NCBI GenBank assembly: GCA_002450155.1
Contig: DJYO01000025.1
Span: forward strand, 8,307-72,306
Direction of reading: 5' to 3'
Source of the DNA: Mageeibacillus sp. UBA6976
GTDB taxonomy: Bacteria; Bacillota; Clostridia; Saccharofermentanales; Saccharofermentanaceae
DNA length: 64,000 bases
Part shown: positions 1-8,812 of the stretch, one piece after another
How positions within the stretch are numbered: the first letter of the stretch is position 1
How the letters are laid out: every line of letters begins with the position of its first letter
Made by a program: the position numbers and the translations under genes
Notes under the pieces: generated by a model
Databases searched by the model: none
What the model was told of the DNA's origin: nothing
The model's input: the letters and a program-made list of their open reading frames with translations, nothing else

Positions 1-1282
1 GAAGGAGCATGACGACCTTATCGCCCAGGCTCAGCAGGAGCAGGAGCGCATCCTCGGTGAGGCAAGGACTCAGACAGAGCAGCTCGCCATTCAGGTCGAG
101 AAGGAATACGGAGAGGCTATGAGCAAGCGTGACGAGCTCTTAGCCCAGGCCAAGGAAGTTCAGGAATTCCTGGATAATTCCGATAAGATCCGCAAGGAGA
201 AGGATGACGAGATCAAAGCCTGTGAGGCTAAGATCAAGGAGCTTAACGATGAGTTCGAGAAGGAGAAGGAGAGGATAGCCGAGGAATCCAAGAAGGTTTC
301 CATGGAACAGGCATCCGAAGCCCTCAAGATCAAGGATCAGGCTGAGAAGGACAGAGATAAGGCTCTTGCAGAGAAGGAGCAGCTCATAGCTCAGGCTGAG
401 GCCGAGAAACAGCAGATAATCGCAGAGCTCGAAGCGCGTAACCAGAAGGCTCAGGAAGAGCTCGATACAATGACAGAACAGGCCAAGGGCGTTATGGCTG
501 AGGCAGAGGAAGCCCTGAACAAGCGCGACAGCTTAAGGAAAGAGATCGAGGACTTCGATAACACTGCCAAGGCTAAGCAGAAGGAATTAGATGACTTAAC
601 TGCAGATAAGCGCCGCGAGTTAGATGATCTTGAAGGCAAGAAGACAGAGGCTGAGCAGCAGCTTACCGAGTATTTCAAGCAGCAGGAGACACTCCAGAAT
701 GATATCGATGGCCTTAAGGGACAGCTTGATGAAGCAAACCGCATAATCGAGGATTCCAAGAATGCAACGGTTCTCGCTGAAGCAGCGGCCCAGGAGATCG
801 TTCTCAATGCAGAGAAGCAGTCAGTATTCCTTAAGGAAGCTGCTTTAAGAGAGAGCGAGAAGGGCAAGATGCTCGCTGAGATCGAGGACAAAGATAACAA
901 GATTAAGGAGATTGAGATGGAGAAGGCTGAGCTTGAGAAGAAGCTTGCTGCGCTTGAATCATCTGTAGCAGCACTTGAGAAGAAGGTAAAGGAAGGCGGA
1001 GCAGTTAGCCTCAAGTCCGGCCCGAAGGATTACTCTATAGAGGTCATCGAGCACAACAGCTCTGCAGAAGTTGACACAAAGAAGCTTGAATCAGTTCTTG
1101 ATGCAAAGGCAAAGGACGGCTGGACACTTGTTCAGATCATCGACGATGACGGCGGTAAGCTCCTGTCATCTCTTGGCGGATCTTCAGAGACTACAAGCTT
1201 GAGTCTTGGCGGTGGCGGCTTCGGCAACACCAAGCAGGACAGACTGATACTCATCTTTGAGAAGCCTCTTACCAAGAAGTAA
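1..1282 (+). CDS. Long coiled-coil protein with DUF4177-like C-terminal domain (5' partial)
   Basis: The reading frame is open from the first codon of the window (frame starting at base 2), so the gene begins upstream; the ATG at 119 is internal. About 330 residues are almost pure charged heptad-rich coiled coil (Glu, Lys, Ala, Gln, Asp). The last 90 residues form a compact domain with the pattern of DUF4177-type domains: a strand (YSIEVIEH), a helix ending in KDGWTLVQII and a final strand (RLILIFEK), with a glycine-rich insert before the last strand. No membrane segment or signal is visible in this part. A perfect hairpin follows the stop. The function is unknown; a cytoplasmic scaffold or filament-like role is only a guess. 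Domain assignment is by pattern and moderately sure. Confidence 0.75.
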   Translation, partial: KEHDDLIAQAQQEQERILGEARTQTEQLAIQVEKEYGEAMSKRDELLAQAKEVQEFLDNSDKIRKEKDDEIKACEAKIKELNDEFEKEKERIAEESKKVSMEQASEALKIKDQAEKDRDKALAEKEQLIAQAEAEKQQIIAELEARNQKAQEELDTMTEQAKGVMAEAEEALNKRDSLRKEIEDFDNTAKAKQKELDDLTADKRRELDDLEGKKTEAEQQLTEYFKQQETLQNDIDGLKGQLDEANRIIEDSKNATVLAEAAAQEIVLNAEKQSVFLKEAALRESEKGKMLAEIEDKDNKIKEIEMEKAELEKKLAALESSVAALEKKVKEGGAVSLKSGPKDYSIEVIEHNSSAEVDTKKLESVLDAKAKDGWTLVQIIDDDGGKLLSSLGGSSETTSLSLGGGGFGNTKQDRLILIFEKPLTKK

Positions 1283-1310
1283 TATCAAATACAAAACCGG
1301 GTTTTATACA

Positions 1311-1340
1311 GGGATGCACTAGTGCATCCCTGTTATTTTA
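1311..1340 (+). terminator. Rho-independent terminator after coiled-coil gene
   Basis: Bases 1311-1330 are a perfect 20-base palindrome (GGGATGCACT and its complement), followed by the T-rich run TGTTATTTTA. It lies 28 bases after the stop and before the EF-G paralogue promoter area. With no unpaired loop in the perfect palindrome, the actual stem is probably 8 bp with a 4-base loop. Confidence 0.7.
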
Positions 1341-1449
1341 AACGCACAAAAACTTTTGCCTTAAATGTAAATCCTTTGTGGAAATGGTACATAAAATAAT
1401 TTATAATGAAAAAGTTATTGATTATTTATCCGAAGGGAGGACTTAACTG

Positions 1450-3525
1450 ATGGAGATTTATTCCGCAGACAAGATTCGCAACATCGCTTTATTCGGACAT
1501 GTGGGTTCGGGTAAGACAACACTCGCCGAGGCTATTCTTTACTACACCAAGGCAATTTCCCGCCAGGGCAAGATCACCGATGGCAATACAACGCTTGACT
1601 ACGATCCTGAAGAGATCAAGCGTCAGATGTCAGTCAGCCTCTCTGTCGGATGCTGTGAGTATAAGGGAAGCAAGATCAATATCATCGACACACCCGGTGA
1701 TTTCGACTTTATAGGCGAATCCATGAGCGGCATGAGAGTCGCAGATTCCGGCGTCATCATGATCTCTGCAAAGGGCGGTACATCTGTAGGTTCCCAGAAG
1801 GCCATTAGGCTTCTCGAGGGTAAGAAGGTTCCTTATCTATTCTTCGTTAACAGAATGGACGAGCCCAATGCGGATTTTGAAGGCGTTGTATCCCGTATGA
1901 CAGACCGTTACGGCGAGAGCGTTATCCCTCTTTCCTTCCCTATTATGGAAGACGGCAAGATGACAGGTATCGTAGACGTAATGAACCGCAAGGCATTCTC
2001 CATTAATGCCAAGACCGGTGCGTTCGAGGAATTTGAGCTCCCCGGTGAATACACAGCACGTATAGATGAGCTCCAGGACAGAGTAAACCAGGTAGTAGCT
2101 GTTGCAGACGATACTCTCATGGAGAAGTATTTTGCAGGCGAGCCTTTTACAGAGGATGAATTCCGTCACGGCGTTCATGTAGGCTTCCGTGAAGGTAAGC
2201 TCCACCCTGTATACTGCGGTTCTGCATACATGAACTGGGGCATCGACTTCCTGCTCAACTGTATCGCAAAGGATACACCTCCGGCAGGCAAGAAGCCTGC
2301 TCTTACAGCAACACTTCCTTCGGGCGGTACACTGGATGTTACCTGCAAGCTCTCAGATCCTATGGCAGCTTTCATCTTTAAGACTATCTCCGACCCCTTC
2401 GTCGGCAAGATCAGCATCTTCAAGGTCAATGCAGGTACTCTCCGTGCCAACTCAACAGTTTACAATGCTACAAAGGGCAGAGATGAGAGGATCGGCGGCC
2501 TGTTCTACTTAAGAGGTAAGGAGCAGATCGCAACAGATAAGGTTACGGCAGGCGACATAGGTGCAGCCACAAAACTTGCTGACGCAGATACAAATGACAC
2601 ACTCTGCGACAGATCACGTATCCTCGAGATGCCTAAGATCAAGTTCCCTTCCACATGTCTTTCCAAGAGCATCGTTCCTTCCAAGAAGGGTGACGAAGAG
2701 AAGATCATCTCCGGCCTTGCCAAGCTTGCTGACGGCGACAGATGCTTCTCAGTTGAGACAGACCCCGAGACAAAGCAGATGGTACTCTCCGGTATCGGCG
2801 ATATGCAGCTCAAGGTTCTGGTATCACAGCTTAAGACAAGATATAACGTTGACTGCGAGTTAGCTCAGCTCAAGGTTCCTTACCGTGAGACTATCCGCAA
2901 GAAGGTCAAGGTTCAGGGTAAGCACAAGAAGCAGTCCGGCGGTCACGGCCAGTATGGTGACGTATGGATCGAGTTTGAGCCTAATCCTGAGAGCGAGGAG
3001 CTCGTATTCGATGAGAAGGTATTCGGAGGCGCCGTACCTAAGAATTTCTTCCCTGCAGTTGAGAAGGGACTCCAGGAGTCAGTTAAGTCAGGTATCCTGG
3101 CAGGCTACCCGGTAGTTAACCTCAAGGCTACATTAGTCGACGGTTCTTACCACGATGTAGACTCTTCGGAAATGGCATTCAAGATCGCTGCTAACCTTGC
3201 TTTCAAGGCAGGTATGCAGGCAGCAGACGCCATCATCCTCGAGCCCATCTCCAAGGCTGAGATCCATGTTCCGGAGGAGAAGCAGGGTGACATCATGGGC
3301 GACCTGAATAAGCGCCGTGCAAGGATCGTAGGTATTGATGCAGATGAGCTCGGCTCAGTTATTAACTGCGCCGTCCCTACAGCAGAGATGCTCGACTATG
3401 CAACAGACCTTAAGTCCATGACACAGGGCAGGGGCTGGTTTGTTATGAGCCATGCAAGATACGAGCCTGCTCCCCAGGACGTCGCAGCCAAGGTAATCGC
3501 ATCTGCAAAGGCCGAGGAGAAGTGA
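1450..3525 (+). CDS. EF-G-like translational GTPase (EF-G paralogue)
   Basis: A full-length 691-residue elongation factor G family protein. The G1 loop is GHVGSGKTT (residues 16-24), G3 is DTPGD near residue 78, and G4 is NRMD near residue 135. Domain II and the C-terminal domains IV/V (GGHGQYGDVWIEFEP and ...RGWFVMSHARYEP) are present. Canonical bacterial EF-G has GHIDAGKTT and RGITI at G1/G2; here the G2 stretch reads RQMSVSLS, which marks it as the EF-G-like paralogue group common in Clostridia, not the main FusA. The SD AAGGGAGG at 1433-1440 is ideally spaced for ATG 1450. It stands alone, away from any rpsL/rpsG/tuf genes, which also argues for a paralogue. Its exact role (translocation, recycling or ribosome protection) cannot be read from sequence. 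Confidence 0.9.
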   Translation: MEIYSADKIRNIALFGHVGSGKTTLAEAILYYTKAISRQGKITDGNTTLDYDPEEIKRQMSVSLSVGCCEYKGSKINIIDTPGDFDFIGESMSGMRVADSGVIMISAKGGTSVGSQKAIRLLEGKKVPYLFFVNRMDEPNADFEGVVSRMTDRYGESVIPLSFPIMEDGKMTGIVDVMNRKAFSINAKTGAFEEFELPGEYTARIDELQDRVNQVVAVADDTLMEKYFAGEPFTEDEFRHGVHVGFREGKLHPVYCGSAYMNWGIDFLLNCIAKDTPPAGKKPALTATLPSGGTLDVTCKLSDPMAAFIFKTISDPFVGKISIFKVNAGTLRANSTVYNATKGRDERIGGLFYLRGKEQIATDKVTAGDIGAATKLADADTNDTLCDRSRILEMPKIKFPSTCLSKSIVPSKKGDEEKIISGLAKLADGDRCFSVETDPETKQMVLSGIGDMQLKVLVSQLKTRYNVDCELAQLKVPYRETIRKKVKVQGKHKKQSGGHGQYGDVWIEFEPNPESEELVFDEKVFGGAVPKNFFPAVEKGLQESVKSGILAGYPVVNLKATLVDGSYHDVDSSEMAFKIAANLAFKAGMQAADAIILEPISKAEIHVPEEKQGDIMGDLNKRRARIVGIDADELGSVINCAVPTAEMLDYATDLKSMTQGRGWFVMSHARYEPAPQDVAAKVIASAKAEEK

Positions 3526-3580
3526 TGAACATTTGATTGCGTTAATTGTTCTACACTTTTTTACACAAAGTTAATGTACA

Positions 3581-3613
3581 AACGGTGGTTAGTATTGTCT
3601 AACTACCGTTTTA
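3581..3613 (+). terminator. Long hairpin between EF-G paralogue and hydrogenase operon
   Basis: Twelve-base arms (3581-3592 and 3599-3610, AACGGTGGTTAG against CTAACTACCGTT, one G-T wobble) with a six-base loop, ending in TTTT. Most likely the terminator of the EF-G-like gene. A regulatory role in the hydrogenase leader is possible because it lies only 56 bases before hydC. Confidence 0.55.
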
Positions 3614-3668
3614 CAAAGTAAAATGAGTTAATCTGAAATTATATCCAGAAGTGGCAGGAGGTATAATA

Positions 3669-4154
3669 ATGGCAAGATTAAATGAAGCTGCTGTTGCTCA
3701 GATCACTGAAATCTGTGAACGTCACAAGGATGAGAAGACACCCTTGATGATGATCCTGAGCGACATCCAGAACGAGTACGGGTACATTCCTTTGGAAGTA
3801 CAGGAGTTAGTTTCTAAGCAGACAGGCATTTCGGTAGCGGAGATCTACGGCGTTGTTACGTTCTATTCTTTCTTCTCCCTTACACCTAAGGGAAAGTATG
3901 TTATCGGTTGCTGCCTCGGTACAGCATGCTATGTTAAGGGCGCTCAGAATGTTATCGATAAGTTTTCTGAACTCCTCAACATCAAGCCTGGCCAGACTAC
4001 AGAAGACGGTCTGTTCACATTAGATGCACTCCGTTGCATCGGCGCATGCGGTATTGCACCTGCAGTAAGCATCAACGGCAAGGTTTATCCTAAGGTTGCC
4101 GTAGGACAGGTTGAAGGAATCATCAATTCTTATAGACAGGAGGCAACGGCATGA
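3669..4154 (+). CDS. hydC: NADH/ferredoxin-linked [FeFe] hydrogenase subunit HydC (NuoE-like)
   Basis: A 161-residue thioredoxin-like [2Fe-2S] subunit of the NuoE family. The four cluster ligands are visible as C82-x4-C87 and C123-x3-C127. It partners HydB and HydA encoded directly downstream in the cytoplasmic hydrogenase complex that couples H2 to NADH and ferredoxin. The start is set at ATG 3669: the strong SD GGCAGGAGGT (3653-3662) lies 6 bases upstream, inside the longer frame that opens with GTG at 3651. The stop overlaps the hydB start by ATGA, so translation is coupled. Family assignment is firm; electron bifurcation is inferred from the HydABC arrangement. Confidence 0.93.
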   Translation: MARLNEAAVAQITEICERHKDEKTPLMMILSDIQNEYGYIPLEVQELVSKQTGISVAEIYGVVTFYSFFSLTPKGKYVIGCCLGTACYVKGAQNVIDKFSELLNIKPGQTTEDGLFTLDALRCIGACGIAPAVSINGKVYPKVAVGQVEGIINSYRQEATA

Positions 4155-6040
4155 CAAAGATCAACACTACTGCTGAACTTGATCAGGCTACAGTAGCATG
4201 TACCAAGTGTCTCGAGGATAAGCTTAAGGGTACAGACGACAAGCGTCACATCGTTCTTTGCGGTGGTACAGGATGTCTGTCCAGCAATTCCAAGGAGATA
4301 ATGCAGAAATTTATTGACGTTCTTGAAGCAAAGGGCGTTTCTGACAAGGCAACTGTCAATCAGGTAGGTTGTTTCGGTTTCTGTTCTCAGGGACCCTTCG
4401 TAAAGATCTATCCTGAGGATACCCTTTACAGAATGGTTTCCATCGATGATGTTGAAGAGATCGTAGATACAGATATCATCGGCGGACAGATCGTAGAGAG
4501 ACTTCTCTATGTTGACCCCAATACAGAGGCCAAGGTAACAAAGCAGGATGACATCAACTTCTATAAGAAGCAGCGTCGTGTTGCACTTCACGGCTGCGGC
4601 GTCATCAATCCTGAGGATATCGATGAGGCGATCGGCATGGGTGCATTCCAGGGTCTCAAGAAGGCTCTGTCCATGACACAGCAGGAAGTAATCGATGAAG
4701 TACTCGCTTCCGGTCTCCGTGGCCGTGGCGGCGGCGGATTCCCCACAGGCAGAAAGTGGCAGTTCGCTCTTAATGTTGAATCCGATCAGAAGTACGTTGT
4801 ATGTAACGGCGATGAGGGCGACCCGGGTGCATTCATGGATCGTTCCATCTTAGAGGGTAACCCTCTTGCAGTTATCGAGGGTATGATGATCGCAGGATAT
4901 GCATTTGGCGCATCTGAGGGTTACTTCTATGTACGTGCCGAGTATCCTATCGCAGTTAACCGTCTTAAGATCGCTATTAATCAGGCAAGAGAGAGGGGCC
5001 TCCTCGGTGAGAACATCATGGGCACAGGCTTCAACTTCGATTGCCATATCAGACTCGGTGCAGGCGCATTCGTTTGCGGTGAGGAGACAGCTCTTCTCAA
5101 CTCCATCGAAGGTAAGCGCGGTATGCCTCGTCCGAGGCCGCCGTTCCCTGCTATCAAGGGTCTCTGGGGCAAGCCTACCTGCGTTAACAATGTTGAGACA
5201 CTGGCTTGCGTTCCTTATATCCTCCGCGAAGGTGCTGCAGATTTCGCATCTGTTGGTACTGAGAAGTCCAAGGGTACAAAGGTATTCGCTCTCGGCGGTA
5301 AGGTAAACAACGTAGGTCTCGTTGAGATCCCTATGGGTACTACACTCCGTGAGCTTATCTATGATATCGGCGGCGGAATCCCTAACGGTAAGAAGTTCAA
5401 GGCTATCCAGACCGGTGGTCCTTCAGGCGGCTGCCTTACAGAGGAGTTCTTAGACGAGCCTATCGATTTCGATAACCTCGTATCCAAGGGTTCCATGATG
5501 GGTTCCGGCGGAGCTATCGTAATGGATGAAGACAACTGTATGGTCGACGTTGCTAAGTTCTATATGGAATTTATCTGCGACGAGTCCTGCGGTAAGTGCT
5601 CACCCTGCCGTATCGGTACAAAGCGTATCCTCGAGATCCTCACAAAGATCACAGAGGGCAAGGGCACAATGGAAGACCTTGACGAGCTTGAAGAACTCTC
5701 CAAGACTATCAAGACAAACTCCCTCTGCGCTCTCGGTCAGACAGCTTCCAACCCTGTTAACTCTACTCTTGCTCACTTCCGTGATGAGTACATCGCTCAC
5801 ATCGTTGACAAGAAGTGCCCTGCTCACGTTTGTAAGAGCCTTATGCAGTACAAGATCGACAAGGATAAGTGTATTGGCTGCGGCATGTGCGCTAAGAATT
5901 GTCCCGCTTCCTGCATCACAAGGACTGACTACGTTGCAGAAGGCCACAAGCTCGCATCCTTCGAGATCGATCCCGATAAGTGCGTTAAGTGCGGTCTGTG
6001 CATGAGCAACTGTAAGTTCAATGCTATTTCTAAAACTTAA
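4151..6040 (+). CDS. hydB: NADH-dependent [FeFe] hydrogenase subunit HydB (NuoF-like flavoprotein)
   Basis: A 629-residue diaphorase subunit. In order: an N-terminal thioredoxin-like [2Fe-2S] domain (CGGTGC near 37-42 and VGCFGFC near 72-78); an FMN/NADH-binding NuoF core with GRGGGGFPTGRKW (about 191-203) and GDEGDPGAFMDR; the [4Fe-4S] motif ESCGKCSPCRIGT (about 477-489); and a C-terminal 2x[4Fe-4S] ferredoxin with CIGCGMCAKNC and CVKCGLCMSNC. This is the full domain set of bifurcating-type HydB. The SD AGACAGGAGG sits at 4135-4144. The 4-base overlap with hydC and 14-base gap to hydA show one operon. It oxidises or reduces NAD(H) and passes electrons to HydA. Confidence 0.95.
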   Translation: MTKINTTAELDQATVACTKCLEDKLKGTDDKRHIVLCGGTGCLSSNSKEIMQKFIDVLEAKGVSDKATVNQVGCFGFCSQGPFVKIYPEDTLYRMVSIDDVEEIVDTDIIGGQIVERLLYVDPNTEAKVTKQDDINFYKKQRRVALHGCGVINPEDIDEAIGMGAFQGLKKALSMTQQEVIDEVLASGLRGRGGGGFPTGRKWQFALNVESDQKYVVCNGDEGDPGAFMDRSILEGNPLAVIEGMMIAGYAFGASEGYFYVRAEYPIAVNRLKIAINQARERGLLGENIMGTGFNFDCHIRLGAGAFVCGEETALLNSIEGKRGMPRPRPPFPAIKGLWGKPTCVNNVETLACVPYILREGAADFASVGTEKSKGTKVFALGGKVNNVGLVEIPMGTTLRELIYDIGGGIPNGKKFKAIQTGGPSGGCLTEEFLDEPIDFDNLVSKGSMMGSGGAIVMDEDNCMVDVAKFYMEFICDESCGKCSPCRIGTKRILEILTKITEGKGTMEDLDELEELSKTIKTNSLCALGQTASNPVNSTLAHFRDEYIAHIVDKKCPAHVCKSLMQYKIDKDKCIGCGMCAKNCPASCITRTDYVAEGHKLASFEIDPDKCVKCGLCMSNCKFNAISKT

Positions 6041-6054
6041 AGGAGGTTACTACT

Positions 6055-7830
6055 ATGGCGATGGTAAATATTAAAATAGAAGGCGTCTCCTATCAGGTCG
6101 AGGCAGGACTTACTATCCTCGAAGCTGCAAAGAAGTGCGGATATGAGATCCCTTCACTTTGTGCATTCAACCACGGCGAGTGCAATCAGGGTTCCTGCCG
6201 TGTATGTCTCGTAGAGGCGACAGGTGCGAGAGGACTCGTGGCAAGCTGTGTGTACCCTGTATCTGAGGGTATGGAGATCAAGATCTCCTCTCCTGCAGCT
6301 ACTGCTGCCAGAAGACACAGCGTAGAATTATTACTTTCAAACCACAATATGAACTGCCAGCAGTGCGACAAGAACGGTCAGTGCGAGCTGCTCCATGTTG
6401 CTAATGTTACAGGCGCAAGAGAGGGTGCTTTCCAGGGTGTTCACTCTGAGACTCACTACGATGAGCTCGCTCCCGGACTTGTAAGAGATACATCCAAGTG
6501 TATCCTTTGCGGAAGATGTATTGAAAGATGTAAGAATGCTCACGGTCTCGGTATCTTAGGATTCGAGAACAGAGGTTTCAACACATTTGTATCTCCTGCC
6601 GAGAACAGATCTTTCGCAGATTCACCTTGTATCCAGTGCGGCCAGTGCGTTAATGTCTGCCCTACAGGCGCTCTTATGGAGCATTCCGAGATCTCCAAGA
6701 TCGACGAGGCACTTGCAGCAGGCAAGACAGTTATTGCTCAGGCAGCTCCTGCCGTAAGAGCAGCACTTGGCGAAGAGTTCGGATATCCCATCGGTACACC
6801 TGTTACGGGTAAGATGGCAGCAGCTATGAGAAGACTTGGTTTTGCCAGAGTTTATGACGTTAACTTCGGTGCTGACCTCACGATCATGGAAGAGGGCACA
6901 GAGCTCCTTAGCAGACTCCAGAATGGCGGAACACTCCCTATGATCACTTCCTGCTCACCCGGATGGGTCAACTATGCAGAGTACAACTACGGAGATCTCC
7001 TCCCTCATCTGTCATCCTGCAAGTCACCTCACCAGATGCAGGGCGCTATCATCAAGTCTTACTGGGCTGAGCAGAACGGCGTAGATCCTAAGGATATCTT
7101 CGTTGTTTCCGTTATGCCTTGTACAGCAAAGAAGTTCGAGAGACAGCGTGACCAGCTTAAGGTTAACGGTATTGATGATGTCGATGCTGTTATCACAACA
7201 AGAGAGCTTGCCCGTATGATCAAGCGTGGCGGTATCTTATTCGACAGACTTCCTGACGAAGATTGGGATCAGGACATCATGGGCGATTACACAGGTGCCG
7301 GTGTTATCTTCGGTGTAACAGGCGGTGTTATGGAAGCAGCCCTCAGAACTGTTTACTTCAAGCTTACAGGCAAGGAGTCTGAGCCTATTGAGTTTACTGC
7401 AGTACGTGGTCACGATGCAGGCATCAGAGAAGCTTCTATCGATATCAACGGCACAACAGTTAACGTTGCTATCGCATCCGGCATGAAGAGCGCTAAGGTT
7501 CTCCTGGATGAGATCCGTGAAGGTACATCCAAGTATCAGTTCATCGAGATCATGGGATGCCCCGGCGGTTGTATCAACGGCGGTGGTCAGCCTTATGTAA
7601 GAGAGTGCTTCCTGCACAATGAGTCTGATGACATCATGGATACATACAAGGAGAAGAGAGCTCAGGCACTCTACTCTGAGGATGAGAGACAGACACTCCG
7701 TCAGTCTCACAACAACCCGCAGATCATCGAGCTCTACGAGAAGTTCTTAGGTGAGCCTAATAGCCACAAGGCTCACGAACTCCTGCACACAACATATGCT
7801 GCAAGAGAGGGCTTCAACGAAGTAAAGTAA
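6055..7830 (+). CDS. hydA: [FeFe] hydrogenase catalytic subunit HydA
   Basis: A 591-residue catalytic subunit. N-terminal plant-type [2Fe-2S] domain (Cys in CGYEIPSLC and CNQGSCRVC), a His/Cys-ligated [4Fe-4S] region (HNMNCQQCDKNGQC), two [4Fe-4S] motifs (CILCGRCIERC and CIQCGQCVNVCP), then the H-cluster signatures TSCSPGW (about 298), MPCTAKKFE (about 354) and EIMGCPGGCINGGGQP (about 498). All proximal ligands are intact. It lacks the extra C-terminal [2Fe-2S] domain of the longer Thermotoga HydA. The SD AGGAGG is at 6041-6046, 8 bases before ATG 6055. The operon ends at a strong terminator. It makes or consumes H2 in fermentation, with HydB and HydC. Confidence 0.96.
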   Translation: MAMVNIKIEGVSYQVEAGLTILEAAKKCGYEIPSLCAFNHGECNQGSCRVCLVEATGARGLVASCVYPVSEGMEIKISSPAATAARRHSVELLLSNHNMNCQQCDKNGQCELLHVANVTGAREGAFQGVHSETHYDELAPGLVRDTSKCILCGRCIERCKNAHGLGILGFENRGFNTFVSPAENRSFADSPCIQCGQCVNVCPTGALMEHSEISKIDEALAAGKTVIAQAAPAVRAALGEEFGYPIGTPVTGKMAAAMRRLGFARVYDVNFGADLTIMEEGTELLSRLQNGGTLPMITSCSPGWVNYAEYNYGDLLPHLSSCKSPHQMQGAIIKSYWAEQNGVDPKDIFVVSVMPCTAKKFERQRDQLKVNGIDDVDAVITTRELARMIKRGGILFDRLPDEDWDQDIMGDYTGAGVIFGVTGGVMEAALRTVYFKLTGKESEPIEFTAVRGHDAGIREASIDINGTTVNVAIASGMKSAKVLLDEIREGTSKYQFIEIMGCPGGCINGGGQPYVRECFLHNESDDIMDTYKEKRAQALYSEDERQTLRQSHNNPQIIELYEKFLGEPNSHKAHELLHTTYAAREGFNEVK

Positions 7831-7853
7831 TCTGTAATTAAGATTTCTTAAGG

Positions 7854-7882
7854 CAGGCGGACATGATGTCCGCCTGTTTTTT
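7854..7882 (+). terminator. Terminator of hydCBA operon
   Basis: CAGGCGGACA and its complement TGTCCGCCTG form a near-perfect stem (7854-7876) with a short loop, followed by six T residues. A classic intrinsic terminator, 23 bases after the hydA stop. Confidence 0.9.
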
Positions 7883-7904
7883 AATTCACATGAGGGAGGT
7901 TCTT

Positions 7905-8264
7905 ATGTCTGAGAAAAATGCGGCGCTGAATACTGTCATACATAAACTCAATACCTCGTATACCATCTGGATGATCGTGGGGATCTGTCAGATCGTATTC
8001 GGATTCTGGTATGTTACGCCGATCTTCTTTGGCGCATGGAATATCTACTGCGCTACCAACAGGAAAAAGCTGGCAAGAGCTTTCCGGCAAAACCCTGCAG
8101 GGCTTGTAGATACAGCTAAGAGCTGGCAGGACAGCAGCATACTATTCATAGTTCTTAATGCTGTATTCGGAGCTCTGATAGGTGTAATTGGATGCGCTTA
8201 CGATTATTCGATTACATCTTATGTCATAAAGCATGAAGAGGAGTTAAGGCTGGCAGGAGCCTAA
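7905..8264 (+). CDS. Small two-TM membrane protein of unknown function
   Basis: A 119-residue protein with two hydrophobic segments (about residues 16-45, TIWMIVGICQIVFGFWYV onward, and about 78-105). The start is ATG 7905, preceded by the SD GAGGGAGGT at 7892-7900; the longer frame from 7863 begins inside the upstream terminator and is not used. It stands alone between the hydrogenase terminator and a convergent gene. I do not recognise a family and see no catalytic motif. Confidence 0.7.
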   Translation: MSEKNAALNTVIHKLNTSYTIWMIVGICQIVFGFWYVTPIFFGAWNIYCATNRKKLARAFRQNPAGLVDTAKSWQDSSILFIVLNAVFGALIGVIGCAYDYSITSYVIKHEEELRLAGA

Positions 8265-8278
8265 TAAAAAACAGTTGA

Positions 8279-8812
8279 TTACTGCACGTATACGATCGCA
8301 GACTTTTTGAATGCTGATACTATTGTGAGAATAGATGAGCAGATCGCATAGATGCAGTAGGAATAGACCGGGATGATATCCGATCTTATGTAAATGAGAC
8401 ATAAGGTGATCTGACATATGGCGATGATGCCCTGAACAAAGTCCACTTTCCAGCCGGGATTGTGATCTTTGCGATTGCCGGCGGCGCGGATCAGGCCCAG
8501 CAGGGCGATGACGGAATGAATGCCGAGAATAAAGATGAGCGTTATGATCTTGGCCTGGTTAAGGAGCGTTGTTGCCAGCACACCTACATCAAAGAGAATA
8601 AGACCCAGCAGCAGGAACCATTTGCCGCCCACCATATGCTGGGCATGGGTCAAGTAGTAGAGGAGATATTTTGATCCGTAACCGAGAAGGTAGATGCATG
8701 CACCTAAAGCTATGATGTCAAATGCGTAGCTTGGTACGAGCATCAGGAGCACAGCGCCCTGGATCGCAAATAAAGCTTTGATTATGGTCCAGATCCTTTT
8801 TGTCTTACTCAT
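8279..8812 (-). CDS. Multi-pass membrane protein (HdeD/DUF308-like topology)
   Basis: 177 residues, five to six predicted membrane segments and little soluble sequence. The regular short TM repeats with tryptophan- and glycine-rich turns recall DUF308/HdeD-type proteins, but no diagnostic motif is certain. Last gene of a leftward four-gene operon; its start overlaps the 3' end of the upstream DUF6765-like gene by 8 bases, so translation is likely coupled. Function unknown. Confidence 0.7.
   Translation of the reverse strand: MSKTKRIWTIIKALFAIQGAVLLMLVPSYAFDIIALGACIYLLGYGSKYLLYYLTHAQHMVGGKWFLLLGLILFDVGVLATTLLNQAKIITLIFILGIHSVIALLGLIRAAGNRKDHNPGWKVDFVQGIIAICQITLCLIYIRSDIIPVYSYCIYAICSSILTIVSAFKKSAIVYVQ

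Noticed and set aside
451..1014. 187-codon minus-strand frame
   Set aside because: A Ser/Phe-rich shadow of the Lys/Glu-rich coiled-coil gene; no SD and no protein-like features.
3541..3668. Rex-type redox operator before the hydrogenase operon
   Set aside because: No TTGTTAA-N4-TTAACAA-like sequence fits; only partial TTAATTGTT.
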